Assembly (NCBI GenBank): GCA_000711775.1
Contig: ARYC01001184.1
Span: forward strand, 1-64,000
Direction: 5' to 3'
DNA: 64,000 nucleotides
Source of the DNA: Oxytricha trifallax
Lineage: Eukaryota; Ciliophora; Spirotrichea; Sporadotrichida; Oxytrichidae
The translations under genes were made by a program, and so were the position numbers. Positions 54,850 to 64,000 of this stretch are shown here, piece by piece; position 1 is the first letter of the stretch; the number at the start of each line of letters is the position of its first letter. The notes under the pieces were generated by a model, which saw only the letters and a program-made list of their open reading frames with translations, made no database searches and was not told the origin of the DNA.

Positions 54850-55640
54850 TAAATTAACCCTTAAAGGGATTTGGTTTCTCTTTCTTTTCTTCCTCTTAAG
54901 GTGTTTCTTCTCTTAGGTGAAAGCTCCTGCATCTAAGTTCATCTCATCTGGCTTTTATAAATCTTTGTAAAGTCTCTTACTATGTTCATGTTTTACTTAA
55001 GACTTTCTTGTTTTGTTTAAAATGCTGAGTTCTTTCATCAAACATACACCAGTGCCAGGTTTTATATAAGGTTAGAACTAAGCTTTCTAGGGATGAATGG
55101 ATGCTTCTACAGTTCCTACAGCCGGGTGTCGCTGACTTAAATTCCAAGCTACTCTTTTCTTCCGAGAAAATAATAAGGTTTCTTGCGAGCTTCTTAAATT
55201 ACTTCATTTAAGCACTCTAGTTTCAGAGTTCCAAGAACATTAAAGGAGAAGTTTTACTATGGCAAATTATTAGAGATTTTTAGTTGTGATTGAAGATCGA
55301 GAGCAACGTCTGGATCACTTAAAGCATCGTCATAAAGATTTTTAACTGATACTTCAGTGTAGTCAGGATTTTAAATCATTCTATTTTATTTTACTTAAAA
55401 AAAGCCTTTATTTCTTAACTTAGTAAGGCTTTTAACAATGAGATTTTGATTCCTTCCTGAGTTGGTAAGAAGAATCCAACTATAGATAATATATAAGTAT
55501 AAGCAAAGACCTACCTTGGTATACCAAGTTTCTATAAGGGTTATCTTTAGTTCGAAATTTTCTAATTAAATTTTGAGATTGAATTCTTATTGCTTAATTC
55601 ATATACACCATCTTGATTCCACTTTCTTTAAATGTTAATG
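54850..55640 (-). pseudogene. TBE-F 22-kDa-class gene, broken, intron retained
   Basis: On the minus strand the C-terminal part KPGTGVCLMKELSILNKTRK, SQVKHEHSKRLYKDLQKPDE and MNLDAGAFTQEKKH (54.89-55.07 kb) aligns with TBE-D. The central part NPDYTEVSVKNLYDDALSDP lies near 55310-55370. The 35-nt intron is at 55480-55514. Upstream of the gene, AAGGTTGACCTCCTGTAGGA (near 55710) matches the TBE-D upstream region. Frame changes make it a pseudogene. Confidence 0.75.
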
Positions 55641-56224
55641 AATTTAAAATTATGGATATCCATTCTAAGTTTATTGAAATCTTACTACTAAATAGGTAGG
55701 TCCTACAGGAGGTCAACCTTGAAAAGATATGCGGAGGAGCATTTAATAACCTGTCCTAAGTTTTCGGATTGACATCAATTTTATAAAACTATCTCCATTA
55801 TTTTGCTCTTAATAATATTATATAACATTTGAGGCCATCCATATTAAGTTTAAAATTTTATTAGGAGTTTTATTTAAGGTTAATACTTAATAGGAGCATA
55901 TTAAGTTAAAGGAAATTGAATAAATTTATTCCTAAATTACATTCATACTTGATTTGGAAAACCTCCTAGAGAAACAAAAATTCTTAAGGTTAGCAATTTA
56001 ATTTACCAAAATGCAAAATACACTAATAAAATATTCAGCTTAAAACCTTTATGGGGATTTAATTTTATTACCTCTCATAAAAGATTTTACTAGAGTGTCC
56101 TAAATATAAATTAAAAAATTCCAAGGAAAATTTTATCATTATTGCATTAAAAATTATCGGCAAAATAAAATGAGCGGTAACTTTTAAGAAGAGCGGCATT
56201 ACTTGTGTACAAAAAATGCTTTTA

Positions 56225-57360
56225 AATTATTATTCCAGCAGCAAAGAAATGTAGAGACCAGAGACTCTTGTACTCAGTTGGAGTCTACCTATTAATGACA
56301 ACAATGACGAGAATAGCTTTAAGATACAATAAAAAATAATAAGGAATTCATCAAAGTGAAGAATCAATAAAAGGAGTTGGTTTTATAAACCCACTATAGA
56401 GCATTAATTTTGCCAGTCAAGGTTGACAATCAATGGTGAGAATGCAATAAAGTTTTCTTCTTCACTAGATAAGTTTGAAAGATATACAAAAATGTGCCTA
56501 TGCCATATCTCAAGCTTTAAAAAAGGATGGCAAGTATTTCTGTGAGTTCTGTTAGAAGTTTGATTCTCATACGAAAAACCTCAAAATACAAAATCAAGTT
56601 TTTGTATTTATTCAAAACCTACTAGAAAAATATTCCAATAATAAAGAAGGTCTTAAAGTTGAGGTACAGAAGTAATAAAAACGATGAAAGCAAGAACTTT
56701 TCTGTTTTTAAGATAAATAAAAACATGGTACAAATTTTAGTGCGATAATCTTCCTAAATTGAAAATTATTGATATAAATTCTTGTCTCGAAAGTTACCTT
56801 ACTCTTAAGGATAATATAGAGAAGATATTCATAACTGATACTAATTTGCCTCTAAAACATAACAATTCAAATGCTTCTTATCTGATGTCGAATTCTAAAT
56901 ATATTTTTCTATTGAATATTATGCTCTTTAATAGGCAAAGTATAGAGAGATTCTATAATTTAAGAAAAGATCATTTAGCTCTTTGAATTACCATTCTCAA
57001 AGTGACTTACAAATTTAATTATGATATAACATATGTTAAAGATAAATTAGCTGATTGTGCAGCAGATAGTTGAAGTTATTAAAGAGCTGCGAGAGCTTGG
57101 TTAAGTTCATAGAGACTTAAAGCCAGAAAAGATCATGATGAACTTTCAACTTCTCAAAGTTTAAATTATTGATTTAGACAAACATAAATGAGTGCATGCT
57201 TCTAATTAGGAATCAATACTGTACTCAGCATATGCATGTTAAACAATCATCAAATCATCAAGCCAAGTTAAAAGAATTAAGAAAGAATCAGACATTAACT
57301 TAGAAAGATAAAATTTAGAAAATTACCACATGACTCTAGCTTATGTTTGTGTAAAAGATT
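56225..57360 (+). pseudogene. TBE-F zinc-finger/kinase gene, decayed
   Basis: Strongly similar at DNA level to TBE-A (both begin TTATTCCAGCA...AAAGTAGAGACCAGAGA.CTTGTACTCAGT). One finger remains as KKDGKYFCEFCQKFDSHTKN near 56520-56580. The linker LKIIDINSCLESYLTLKDNI is clear at 56759. HRDLKPEKIMMNFQ near 57108 has the catalytic-loop Asn changed to Lys; the DFN motif has become DLD. The natural TGA stop is TAA here, so the reading runs on. Internal deletions remove much of the C-lobe. Non-functional. Confidence 0.8.
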
Positions 57361-57804
57361 AAAAAACTCGTTAGTTATACTCACTTAAATTACTTATATT
57401 TGAACTATAAATCTCTGCATAAACCCTATAAAAACCCTAACAAAGTGTGTCTTAATAGTCTACTGTTATTAATGAAAATCTCAAACAAACTACTAAAGAG
57501 GTCTTGGGGTTTTTTTAATGGATCAGAATGATTAATCTAAGTCTCAAGTTTTCACATCAAGCAATTAAATACAGCTTATTCTGAAATTAAATCAAATTAA
57601 AGTCCCCTACCACTAATTTCAAAATGATCGGTAATTTTATGTCAAGCTCTAAAAAATCAGACTCTACGAGCTTAATCTTTAATTTGTGAAAGTATGATGC
57701 AAGTATAAATATACCTTATATTAATAGCAAGTTTATAATGATTAAATGTTATAAAAATAGCATTAAAAAAACCAATTATTTTAAGTAAATAGAAAAAGAA
57801 TGTG

Positions 57805-59330
57805 AAAGTAGTTCATGATGATTATGAGTGTGATATAGTTGATGAATCCTTCACTATGAAAACCTATTTAACTATTAAAGACTCCCTTTACATCAAATTG
57901 TGATAGTTTACGATGAAAGTAATTACCTACAAAAACTAAAGAAAAAATACTACTAATATTGTAAATCACAATCTAATCATCTCTGGGGTGTGCAGAATAA
58001 AATAAATGGACTAATAGGATAAATTTAAATAAGCCCAAGATTAATTAACGCAGCATGTTTGAATATTAAAAAATAAAAATTTTGAATTTAAAATTCAGTA
58101 ATTATTAATTTTGTAATATAAGCAAAGTCAGGATTAAAGCTTTAAACCTAGTAATTTTAAAGATTAATTAAAGCACCTTAACAGGTTATGTTGAGATTTG
58201 ATTGATATATTCTATTCTACATTATGTTAATAATTAATTCTCTGTAGATTTTCATCTTCTCTTTTAAGATTTATGTTTCAAAGTGTTTTGAAAAATTAAA
58301 TAATAATGAAAAAAACTTTTGAATATAGACCCTAATTTTAAAAATATTTAATGATTATAACAATAATTTAAAATTATACAGAGGTAAGATAATTGCCATT
58401 ATATATATTTAATCATAAAAGACAAATATTTTGTGAAGATTCGAAAGAACTTAAGAAGAGCCATGAAAATTAAAAAACTATTAAAGTCTGTTGTGTAGCC
58501 ATTTGCTTAGATCAAAGATCATAATCAAAACAAATACAGCGGAGTATGATTTTTATAAATATTCATACTTTCTAATTATAGTTAGAACATATTGCAAAAA
58601 TGAATTCTAATGCTCAGTGAATATGAGAGAGCTAAAGTATCATGAATTTTAAACCAGTTTACATTATAAATATTCGTATATAATTCGTATCTGCTTTAAA
58701 TCACGCTCAAAAGGCAATAATAGTTCAGCGAACGAATACTTTAATAATTAATAAACCAACTTTTAATTAATAAGCAAGATAAAAATTGCTCAATAAAACT
58801 GATGATGGTTTTCCATTAAGTAAAGTGAGACTTCTTTTAATGTTCATACCTAACGACCCCTCTTAAGCAAAAACTATGATTAAAAATGACAACTCTGGTT
58901 TATTATAATAGGAGTATGACTTGAAGAGAAGAAAAGGATTTCGTAGATAATGAGAAAAATAAGAAAAATAGTGGCTGAGGCATTCAAACAAGTTACTATA
59001 AATAATAATTTTGTTAAATAAATGTTTCAATCAAGAATTAGGAAAAGTAACAACTCTTTTTTCGGATAATCGAACAATTTCAGAACTTTATGCGAGAAAA
59101 GTAGGATCTACCTAAACTATCTATTCCTTAAATTTTACTAAAATCATGAGGATAATGACCTAAAACAATATTTAGTTTGGAATATGATTAAAAGTATTAA
59201 AATTGAGATTAGACAGACCTAATTCGAGATGATGATTATGTGAAGTTTATGGAATAAGAAGAAATAAATTAAAAATAATACCAACTATTTTGAAAAATTT
59301 AAATTCTCTAAGATACAAAACAGCTTATAA
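57805..59330 (+). pseudogene. Host-type coding islands right of TBE-F, unknown protein
   Basis: Pieces in order on the plus strand: VVHDDYECDIVDESFTMKTY (57.8 kb), QMDQQDKFKQAQDQLTQHV (58.0 kb), VKIRKNLRRAMKIKKLLKSV then VQPFAQIKDHNQNKYSGV (58434-58550), REEKDFVDNEKNKKNSG then SIKNQEKQQLFFRIIEQFQN and FMREKQDLPKLSIP (58.93-59.13 kb), NDLKQYLVWNMIKSIKIEIR (59.16 kb) and DDDYVKFMEQEEINQKQYQL (59.24 kb). Composition matches the Lys/Gln/Asn-rich gene left of TBE-F, so TBE-F may split one gene. AT-rich gaps between pieces could be introns or eliminated sequences. Family not recognised. Confidence 0.5.
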
Positions 59331-60000
59331 CTTAAATACTTTGACGAGTCATTATGGAAAAATTATAAACTATAGTTAAATTGATAGAAATGGAACAGGC
59401 AATATAGGTATTGCGCAGCATTATGTAGTTAGGGGTTCTAAATTGCAGGTGCTAGATTTTATTAAATATTTAATTATTATTTTATTTAAGAATGAGCAAT
59501 AAATATAAATAATAAAGCGAACTTATGATTGTAAGTTGTTGAATGCAAGTGAATTAGAAAACTTATCTCTCTAATAAAAATTTCAAAACTATAAAACTGT
59601 TTCAACTTTCCAGTATCCTTCATCTCTCTACATTTTCATTAATGAACTACATTTCCTTGCGTGTGTTCCTCTGCTAAATAAGCACCCCGCCTAGCCGGTA
59701 CTTAGTTATAATAAATATTTAGATATTTTTTATTTACTTTCTTTGTAAGTGAACAATCTCCAAAGGCGTCCCCTTTTATTGTTTTCATTTGAGTATTATC
59801 CATTTAATTCAATTTTATCAATTATCAATTATATTTTATGAGTATATAAAAAAAGATCTTTCTTAAAAACTTAATGAGAGGAACGTATGTTCATTTGCCC
59901 ACCAAGAGGACAAAAAAACAAAAGCTACTAGATAGACAGAATTGGAGGAATTTTGAAATTTTAAACGAGGAAATTAAAGCTTTTTAAGAGTTGTTAAGTC
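59331..60000. other. Mostly AT-rich spacer
   Basis: No gene recognised. A small GC-richer patch (GCACCCCGCCTAGCCGGTAC, about 59681-59702) stands out without an assignable function. Confidence 0.35.
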
Positions 60001-60010
60001 CAGCGACTTT

Positions 60011-60345
60011 TCAGATAACTCTTTTGGAAATGAGCATGACTTTAAGGGTTTCTTTCATGGCCCTGAATGGTAGTTTTCTTGCAAACTTTGTTCTAACTAC
60101 ACCGTTGTTTCCGTGAGCCTTGACAACTCGCAACAAATGGATATGAATCTGAAAATTGATGATGGCGTACTTGGACTTGTAGATGTAAGTGATTCTCTTT
60201 CCAAAGTAGAAGAAAGTGTCTTTCTTATGATTCACACCTATGATCTTGAGAAAAGCGAATTGTTCATGCTAGATGGTAATTCCTTTTTTAAACCAGCGAA
60301 AAATGCCTTGATGTACAATCTACAAATCGATAGGGTAACATTAAA
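60011..60345 (-). pseudogene. Ribosomal protein eL33 (L35A) copy with a frame break
   Basis: eL33 is a small protein of the large ribosomal subunit. On the minus strand RLYIKAFFAGLKKELPSSMN then NSL (about 60321-60255) matches the N-terminal RLYVKG.F.G.KR.L....NTSLL region of eL33. After a 1-2 nt frame change near 60245 the reading is GVNHKKDTFFYFGKRITYIY then KSKYA, the family's ..D.T.FYLGKR.AY.Y signature, and RVVKAHGNNGVVRTKFARKL then PFRAMKETLKVMLISKRVI ending TGA 60011-60013, the conserved (T)RAHGNSGVVRAKF...LP..A.....RVMLYPS end. The segment around FQIHIHLL is diverged. The start region (about 60345) lacks a clear ATG. GC-richer than flanks. Either the germline segment of the gene with errors or a pseudogene. 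Confidence 0.8.
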
Positions 60346-60589
60346 ATACAAATATTGCCTGCAAAGAATTTTATATGCCTGAATAATTGAGTCTTCTACT
60401 GAACTCTTTTAGTTTGTTTATCAGTGTCTTCGCTCAACTTTAAATATTAATGATTATTCAAAACCAATCAAAATAATAAGAACTTTCTTCTTCCCTAAAT
60501 AAATTATATAAGTTTACATTATGATGTAGAATTGAGAAATTATAACAATTAACTAATAATAACTAAATGAAAAATTAAAGATATTTTTT

Positions 60590-60900
60590 ATGATGTAGGC
60601 TATGATATCACAAAAGATCTAGTTACATAGTAGTGACTGTGCAGAACGAAGATTGGGCAGAGAAAACACAAGAAAAGATACAGAGTGTATTATTTTGAAA
60701 ATGGAGACAAGAATGAAATTTATCAGAAAGATGAGACTTTATTTTTGAGATTTCTATTTTTGATTATAACAGTAATTATTGGTATTCATCAAAATTATGA
60801 TATTGCCGTCATATATTTTGCAATATTAATCTTAATTAGATTATCGAAGCTAAGAATACACTCTTATTTTATATATATAAAGTTAATTATAATTTAGCTA
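60590..60900 (+). CDS. Coding island, unknown protein
   Basis: Reads DVGYDITKDLVTQQ, a TGA, then LCRTKIGQRKHKKRYRVYYF and ENGDKNEIYQKDETLFLRF in one frame (60595-60755), followed by a hydrophobic stretch (FLFLIITVIIGIHQNYDIAV, about 60750-60810) that could be a membrane segment, then AT-rich DNA. No start visible. Family not recognised. Confidence 0.4.
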
Positions 60901-61508
60901 GTTACTTATAGTGCTTATAGTATAATTAATTACTCAAATTTAACAAAATTTTTTGATTATATATGACTATGGAATTTCAATAACTTTTACCATAGTTCTA
61001 TTACCTACTTATAGCATCTAATTGTAGCTATTTAATATTTAGAAGTGCCCTTAATCTTGAAGTTTTAATTTGCAAAACTTTGATCAATTGATTTCAAGTG
61101 ATTTATTCATTATCATCGTAGTCACAACTTTAATTCATATTTACATTGAAATTTTTAGTTATTATTTTTCATTTTGCAATCATTTAGGCATTGATAGATG
61201 TCTTTTATGCAGATATCGTCTTGAATTTCCTATATTAAAAAGATCTTATAAATCTCAAAGTGTTAATATAATTTGAATTATACTGCTTTATCAGTGGGAA
61301 TTTCATTTTAGTGTTAATACTTCTTGTTGTATTCCTGCTATTAATAATAAAACTTCTAATTGAAGCCAAATCTGATTTGTAATTTATAAGTGATTAACTC
61401 TCGTTAAAGAGTTTGGGGTTAATATCATTTATTACAGCTATGTGAGTGTAATCACTCAAATATAAATTAGATTTGTTGTTTGCAAGATAATTTATATTAC
61501 CTTAATTT
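60901..61508. other. AT-rich region, no gene recognised
   Basis: A hydrophobic frame near 61070-61276 is probably an AT-rich artefact. No repeat seen. Confidence 0.3.
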
Positions 61509-61932
61509 GGGGGGGGGGGGGAAGTTTCCTGCCCCAAAACAATTTCCTGCCCCCTTCGGAAGTTTCCAGCCCCCAACATTAATTATTATATTTTTTGGCA
61601 ATAAAAATATTAGAAATAAATATATTTCAATTTTAATTACCATAACCATGTACTTAACAACTTTTATTAAAATACTATTTTCAAGGTACATAATTATTCT
61701 TTATCATATTATAAATTATAAACAAGACTTAAATAATTGTTTTTGGTAAAAATTAATGTGATTTTCATTAAAATATGAATTATTTGTCAATGTAGATATG
61801 ATATTTGAAGCTAAAAAAATAATAACTATATCATAATTGATGATATAGATTCTTTAAAAATAATGAAAATTACATATTTTTATGTATGAGGCAGGAAACT
61901 ACCTTTTTTCGGGCAGGAAACTTCCCCCCCCC
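61509..61932. repeat. 424-bp inverted-repeat element with poly-G and poly-C ends
   Basis: Left end: 13 Gs (61509-61521) then AAGTTTCCTGCCCC, followed by two related words (AATTTCCTGCCCCC, GAAGTTTCCAGCCCCC). Right end: GAGGCAGGAAACTACC and GGGCAGGAAACTTCC ending in 9 Cs (61924-61932). So each end has tandem TTTCCTGCCC words in inverted orientation. The interior is AT-rich and noncoding. Likely a small non-autonomous element; the G-run length may be an assembly artefact. Confidence 0.65.
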
Positions 61933-62158
61933 ATAGGACTATTGATAAAACTTTAGTTTCTTGCTGATAAAATATTCTATAGCTGAGTTGTTTGAAGAAA
62001 GTCAAAATTAAATTTACAGTTCTATCTATCATCAACCACCACACTACATAACTTAACTTTAAAGGACTATATAATTTGTTCATATTATAATCAATAAACT
62101 AAGGTATAAAAAAGATTTATGCATCAATTTGTAAAATTAATTTTATTCTTCTCTAAGG
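61933..62158. other. Short spacer before TBE-G
   Basis: AT-rich DNA, nothing recognised. Ends with ATT (62159-62161), the probable target site of TBE-G. Confidence 0.35.
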
Positions 62159-62349
62159 ATTCAAAACCCCTTAATGAGGTTTATAAGCGCTTTAAATTGT
62201 AGAGTATTATTGGGGTGAGTAGAAAAAAACTCAGGTTTTATGATAATTCAGTTAAAAAATAAAGAATATTAGGTTATTTAATTGAAACGAATTTTATCTG
62301 CTTGTCTTTGTTATAACTCTGGAATCTTGCTTTCATAAGTGGCAAAAGT

Positions 62350-63990
62350 TGTCATCTAATGTATACCTTGGATAGGAGGAGAACTGATTGTTATCATTTC
62401 TACTATCTTTTTTATTTCCTTTCATTCATTTTCTTTTTTATATGCTTCTAAGCTTAACTAATTGATTATTTTTCAAACTTTATACCAAAGTAAGCCTTGC
62501 TGTCTAAATTAATTGCTTCAATTGCCCTTTCATTCTTACTAAACAGAGAAATTTTTCCACTTTTTTTCCCAGTTTAAACGTATCCTTAGCATAAAGAACT
62601 TAAGATAAAGTATCGATCGCTTATCGTAAAGATCTTCTGAAATCAATTAATCTACTTCTAAAGGGCAATGATACAGCATAAAATTTTCAGTCTTCAAATA
62701 TATATAAAATTATTCTAGTAAATGCTATTCCTAGACACCCTTTAAAATATTATATAGTAAATCATTAAAATAATTTCATTATCTATTCTCATAAAGATAG
62801 TCTCTCAGAGTCATTTCATATTTCTTTTGCCTTAATGCGATGAAGCCGAATCCTAAAATACGCCTAGATTAAGCTAATTCTTTCAATCTCTTCTCTATGA
62901 CTCTCTTAGATTCCTATATTCGTTAGCTAACTGATTTTAGACTCTCATTCTTAAGGAGATAGCTGAAAGATTACACTTTTTATGCTAACTCATCAGTAAT
63001 GAATTGTGGTTTTGCAGGCACGCTATTTTGCAAATAATTATCAATACAGCTGTTAATATCAAATGAATTTAATGCAGGTATGTTCATTGCTTTAGCTTAG
63101 AAGCATGCTGAAATAGTGTTACCCACTGGTTGATTCATCAACTCATACAATTTAATCTTTTGAGAATCTCCCGATACTCAATCTATAATTCAATAATATT
63201 AGACATTTTCTTGGCAGGTAAAAATTATTCAGTTTCTTTATCTTGAATATAGAACTCACTTAGGTGATGCTTTTGTATGTGTTTCTTCACCTTTATTAAA
63301 TGGGTATTAGGCTTCATAGAAGTTGTGTATTAATACCTGCCACCTTCTTTGTGGTGCTTGAAATATATCCTAGCGCTCACAGAATTATGATTAATTTTTT
63401 GGAAAATAGAGAATTATAACAATTTGATTAACAATAATATTGTAGGAATATATTCGAAACTGAGAAATTAATTTAAATTAAAATAATTATAAATCAAAAT
63501 CTTGGCAGTTAAAGTTGGCTAATTTAAACGATTTTGGGCTCATTCGATAGAGAATTCAAAATTAGCTGGACTTTAATATTGACGGTATTATTTTATCGCA
63601 TTCCTGGAGCGAGATATCTCGACTTTAATGTGAGTGTGTAATTTAATGAATTTAGATGCGTTTAATTAAAGTCGAGTTATCTCGCTCCAGGGATGCGATA
63701 AAATAGTATCGCTAATAGTAAAGTCCAGCTAATTTTGAATTCTCTATCGAATGAGCCCAAAATCGTTTATATTGGCTAACTTTAACTGCCAATATTTTGA
63801 TTTATGGGAAATTTAATTTAAATTAAATTTCCCATTTTCGAATTTATTTCTACAAGATGATTAGTAATAATTGCAATAGAAAATGAAAATCTTAAAAATC
63901 AGTTTCATCTCTTCCAATACATTGAACTTCGGCTTATTCAGATTAGTATTATGGTTCCTTTGCCATGTCACTGCAGCCCTTTGTGAAGTC
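62350..63990 (-). pseudogene. TBE-G zinc-finger/kinase gene, decayed and interrupted
   Basis: Minus strand, right to left: MAKEPQYQSEQAEVQCIGRD (about 63965-63905) looks like the N-terminus. After the 416-bp palindromic insertion come KHHKEGGRYQYTTSMKPNTH then LIKVKKHIQKHH (63.36-63.27 kb; finger region, cysteines lost), ETEQFLPAKKMSNIIELQIE, the linker KAMNIPALNSFDINSCIDNY near 63.05 kb, SFSYLLKNESLKSVSQ near 62.95 kb, and FIALRQKKYEMTLRDYLYEN near 62.81 kb. The HRDLKPEN and DFN motifs were not found; the C-lobe (62.35-62.75 kb) is badly degraded. Confidence 0.72.
63440..63855. repeat. Palindromic TA-flanked repeat, copy 3 (416 bp), inside TBE-G
   Basis: Left end TTGTAGGAATATATTCGAA preceded by TA; right end TTCGAATTTATTTCTACAA followed by GA (duplication lost or mutated). 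The arms pair through AATCTTGGCAGTTAAAGTTG/CAACTTTAACTGCCAA and CGCATTCCTGGAGCGAGATA/TATCTCGCTCCAGGGATGCG. Same family as copies 1 and 2. It splits the TBE-G kinase gene, so it arrived after that TBE. Confidence 0.82.
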
Positions 63991-64000
63991 TTCGTCAAGC

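Larger units (their letters stand above)
53812..57516. mobile_element. TBE-F, full-length but decayed telomere-bearing transposon
   Basis: Left end CAAAACCATTTTC at 53812 with sub-terminal GTTTATTAGGG-type sequence (TTATTAGGGTTTTAATAGAG near 53877-53897) mirroring the right end at 57420-57516 (AACCCTATAAAAACCCTAAC ... TCTTGGGGTTTTTT). Gene order transposase (plus), 22-kDa-class (minus), zinc-finger/kinase (plus) is the exact inverse of TBE-D. At 3.7 kb it lacks the spacer insertions of TBE-D. All three genes are broken. The AAT after the right end is not matched at the left. Confidence 0.85.
62162..64000. mobile_element. TBE-G, left part, runs off the right window edge
   Basis: Left end CAAAACCCCTTAATGAGGTT at 62162, preceded by ATT (ANT type). 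Sub-terminal TATAAGCGCTTT aligns with TBE-D (TATAAGTGCTTT). Only one C4A4 unit is present instead of two. The kinase-type gene follows on the minus strand as in TBE-D. A palindromic repeat (63440-63855) is inserted in it. The remaining genes would lie beyond base 64000. Confidence 0.8.

Noticed and set aside
1..64000. Reading the window with the standard genetic code
   Set aside because: It cuts the conserved transposase and kinase motifs with TAA/TAG at positions where aligned copies have Gln codons; only TGA behaves as a stop.
1..64000. Euplotes as the source
   Set aside because: Euplotes uses TAA/TAG as stops and TGA as Cys, the opposite of what is seen; the TBE-type elements also fit the Oxytricha/Stylonychia group better.
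1..64000. CRISPR arrays, rRNA genes, riboswitches, bacterial operons
   Set aside because: No regularly spaced repeats, no rRNA-like sequence and no bacterial gene signals were seen; short introns and the genetic code indicate a eukaryote.

Overview
The window looks like germline (micronuclear) DNA of a spirotrich ciliate of the Oxytricha/Stylonychia type. Three observations support this. (1) The DNA is very AT-rich, with short patches of coding-like sequence. (2) The best-preserved genes stay open only if TAA and TAG are read as glutamine and TGA as the sole stop; the 342-codon transposase at 44330-45358 uses about 18 such codons and no internal TGA. (3) The window is full of telomere-bearing (TBE-type) DNA transposons: ends made of C4A4 telomere-like repeats, an ANT target duplication, and the three TBE genes (a 42-kDa-class DD34E transposase, a 22-kDa-class protein, and a 57-kDa-class zinc-finger/kinase protein).

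Layout. 1-1575: right end of TBE-A. 2.1-7.6 kb: short coding islands, a 413-bp perfect-palindrome repeat and a GC-rich island. 7.9-15.1 kb: a 1.2-kb TBE derivative, a transposase fragment and the decayed TBE-B, which carries two nested insertions. 15.43-17.58 kb: a separate 2.15-kb element with ~327-bp inverted terminal repeats around a Rep/NS1-like gene with a superfamily 3 helicase. 18-32 kb: host-type coding islands (probable macronuclear-destined segments or pseudogenes), a G-tract-ended repeat, a GC-rich island, a long broken Lys/Glu/Gln-rich gene on the minus strand and a second palindromic repeat. 32.2-35.0 kb: TBE-C. 35.1-39.9 kb: more coding islands with short introns. 40582-45439: TBE-D, complete, with AAT target duplication and an intact transposase. 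47.1-48.5 kb: TBE-E. 48.6-60.9 kb: host islands, including a long plus-strand gene interrupted by TBE-F (53.8-57.5 kb) and a broken ribosomal protein eL33 copy. 61.5 kb: a small repeat with poly-G/poly-C ends. 62.16 kb to the end: TBE-G, itself hit by a third palindromic repeat.

How it works together. TBEs are known in this group as germline-limited elements removed during macronuclear development, so several here probably behave as long internal eliminated sequences between macronuclear-destined segments. Most coding islands shift frame by one base at intervals; this can be pseudogene decay, unseen small eliminated sequences, or assembly indels, and sequence alone does not decide. The most unusual item is the Rep element: its gene uses reassigned stop codons, so it is a resident ciliate element, and its twin inverted repeats with internal hairpins resemble the ends of linear single-stranded DNA replicons. 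All protein readings were made by eye, with no database search.
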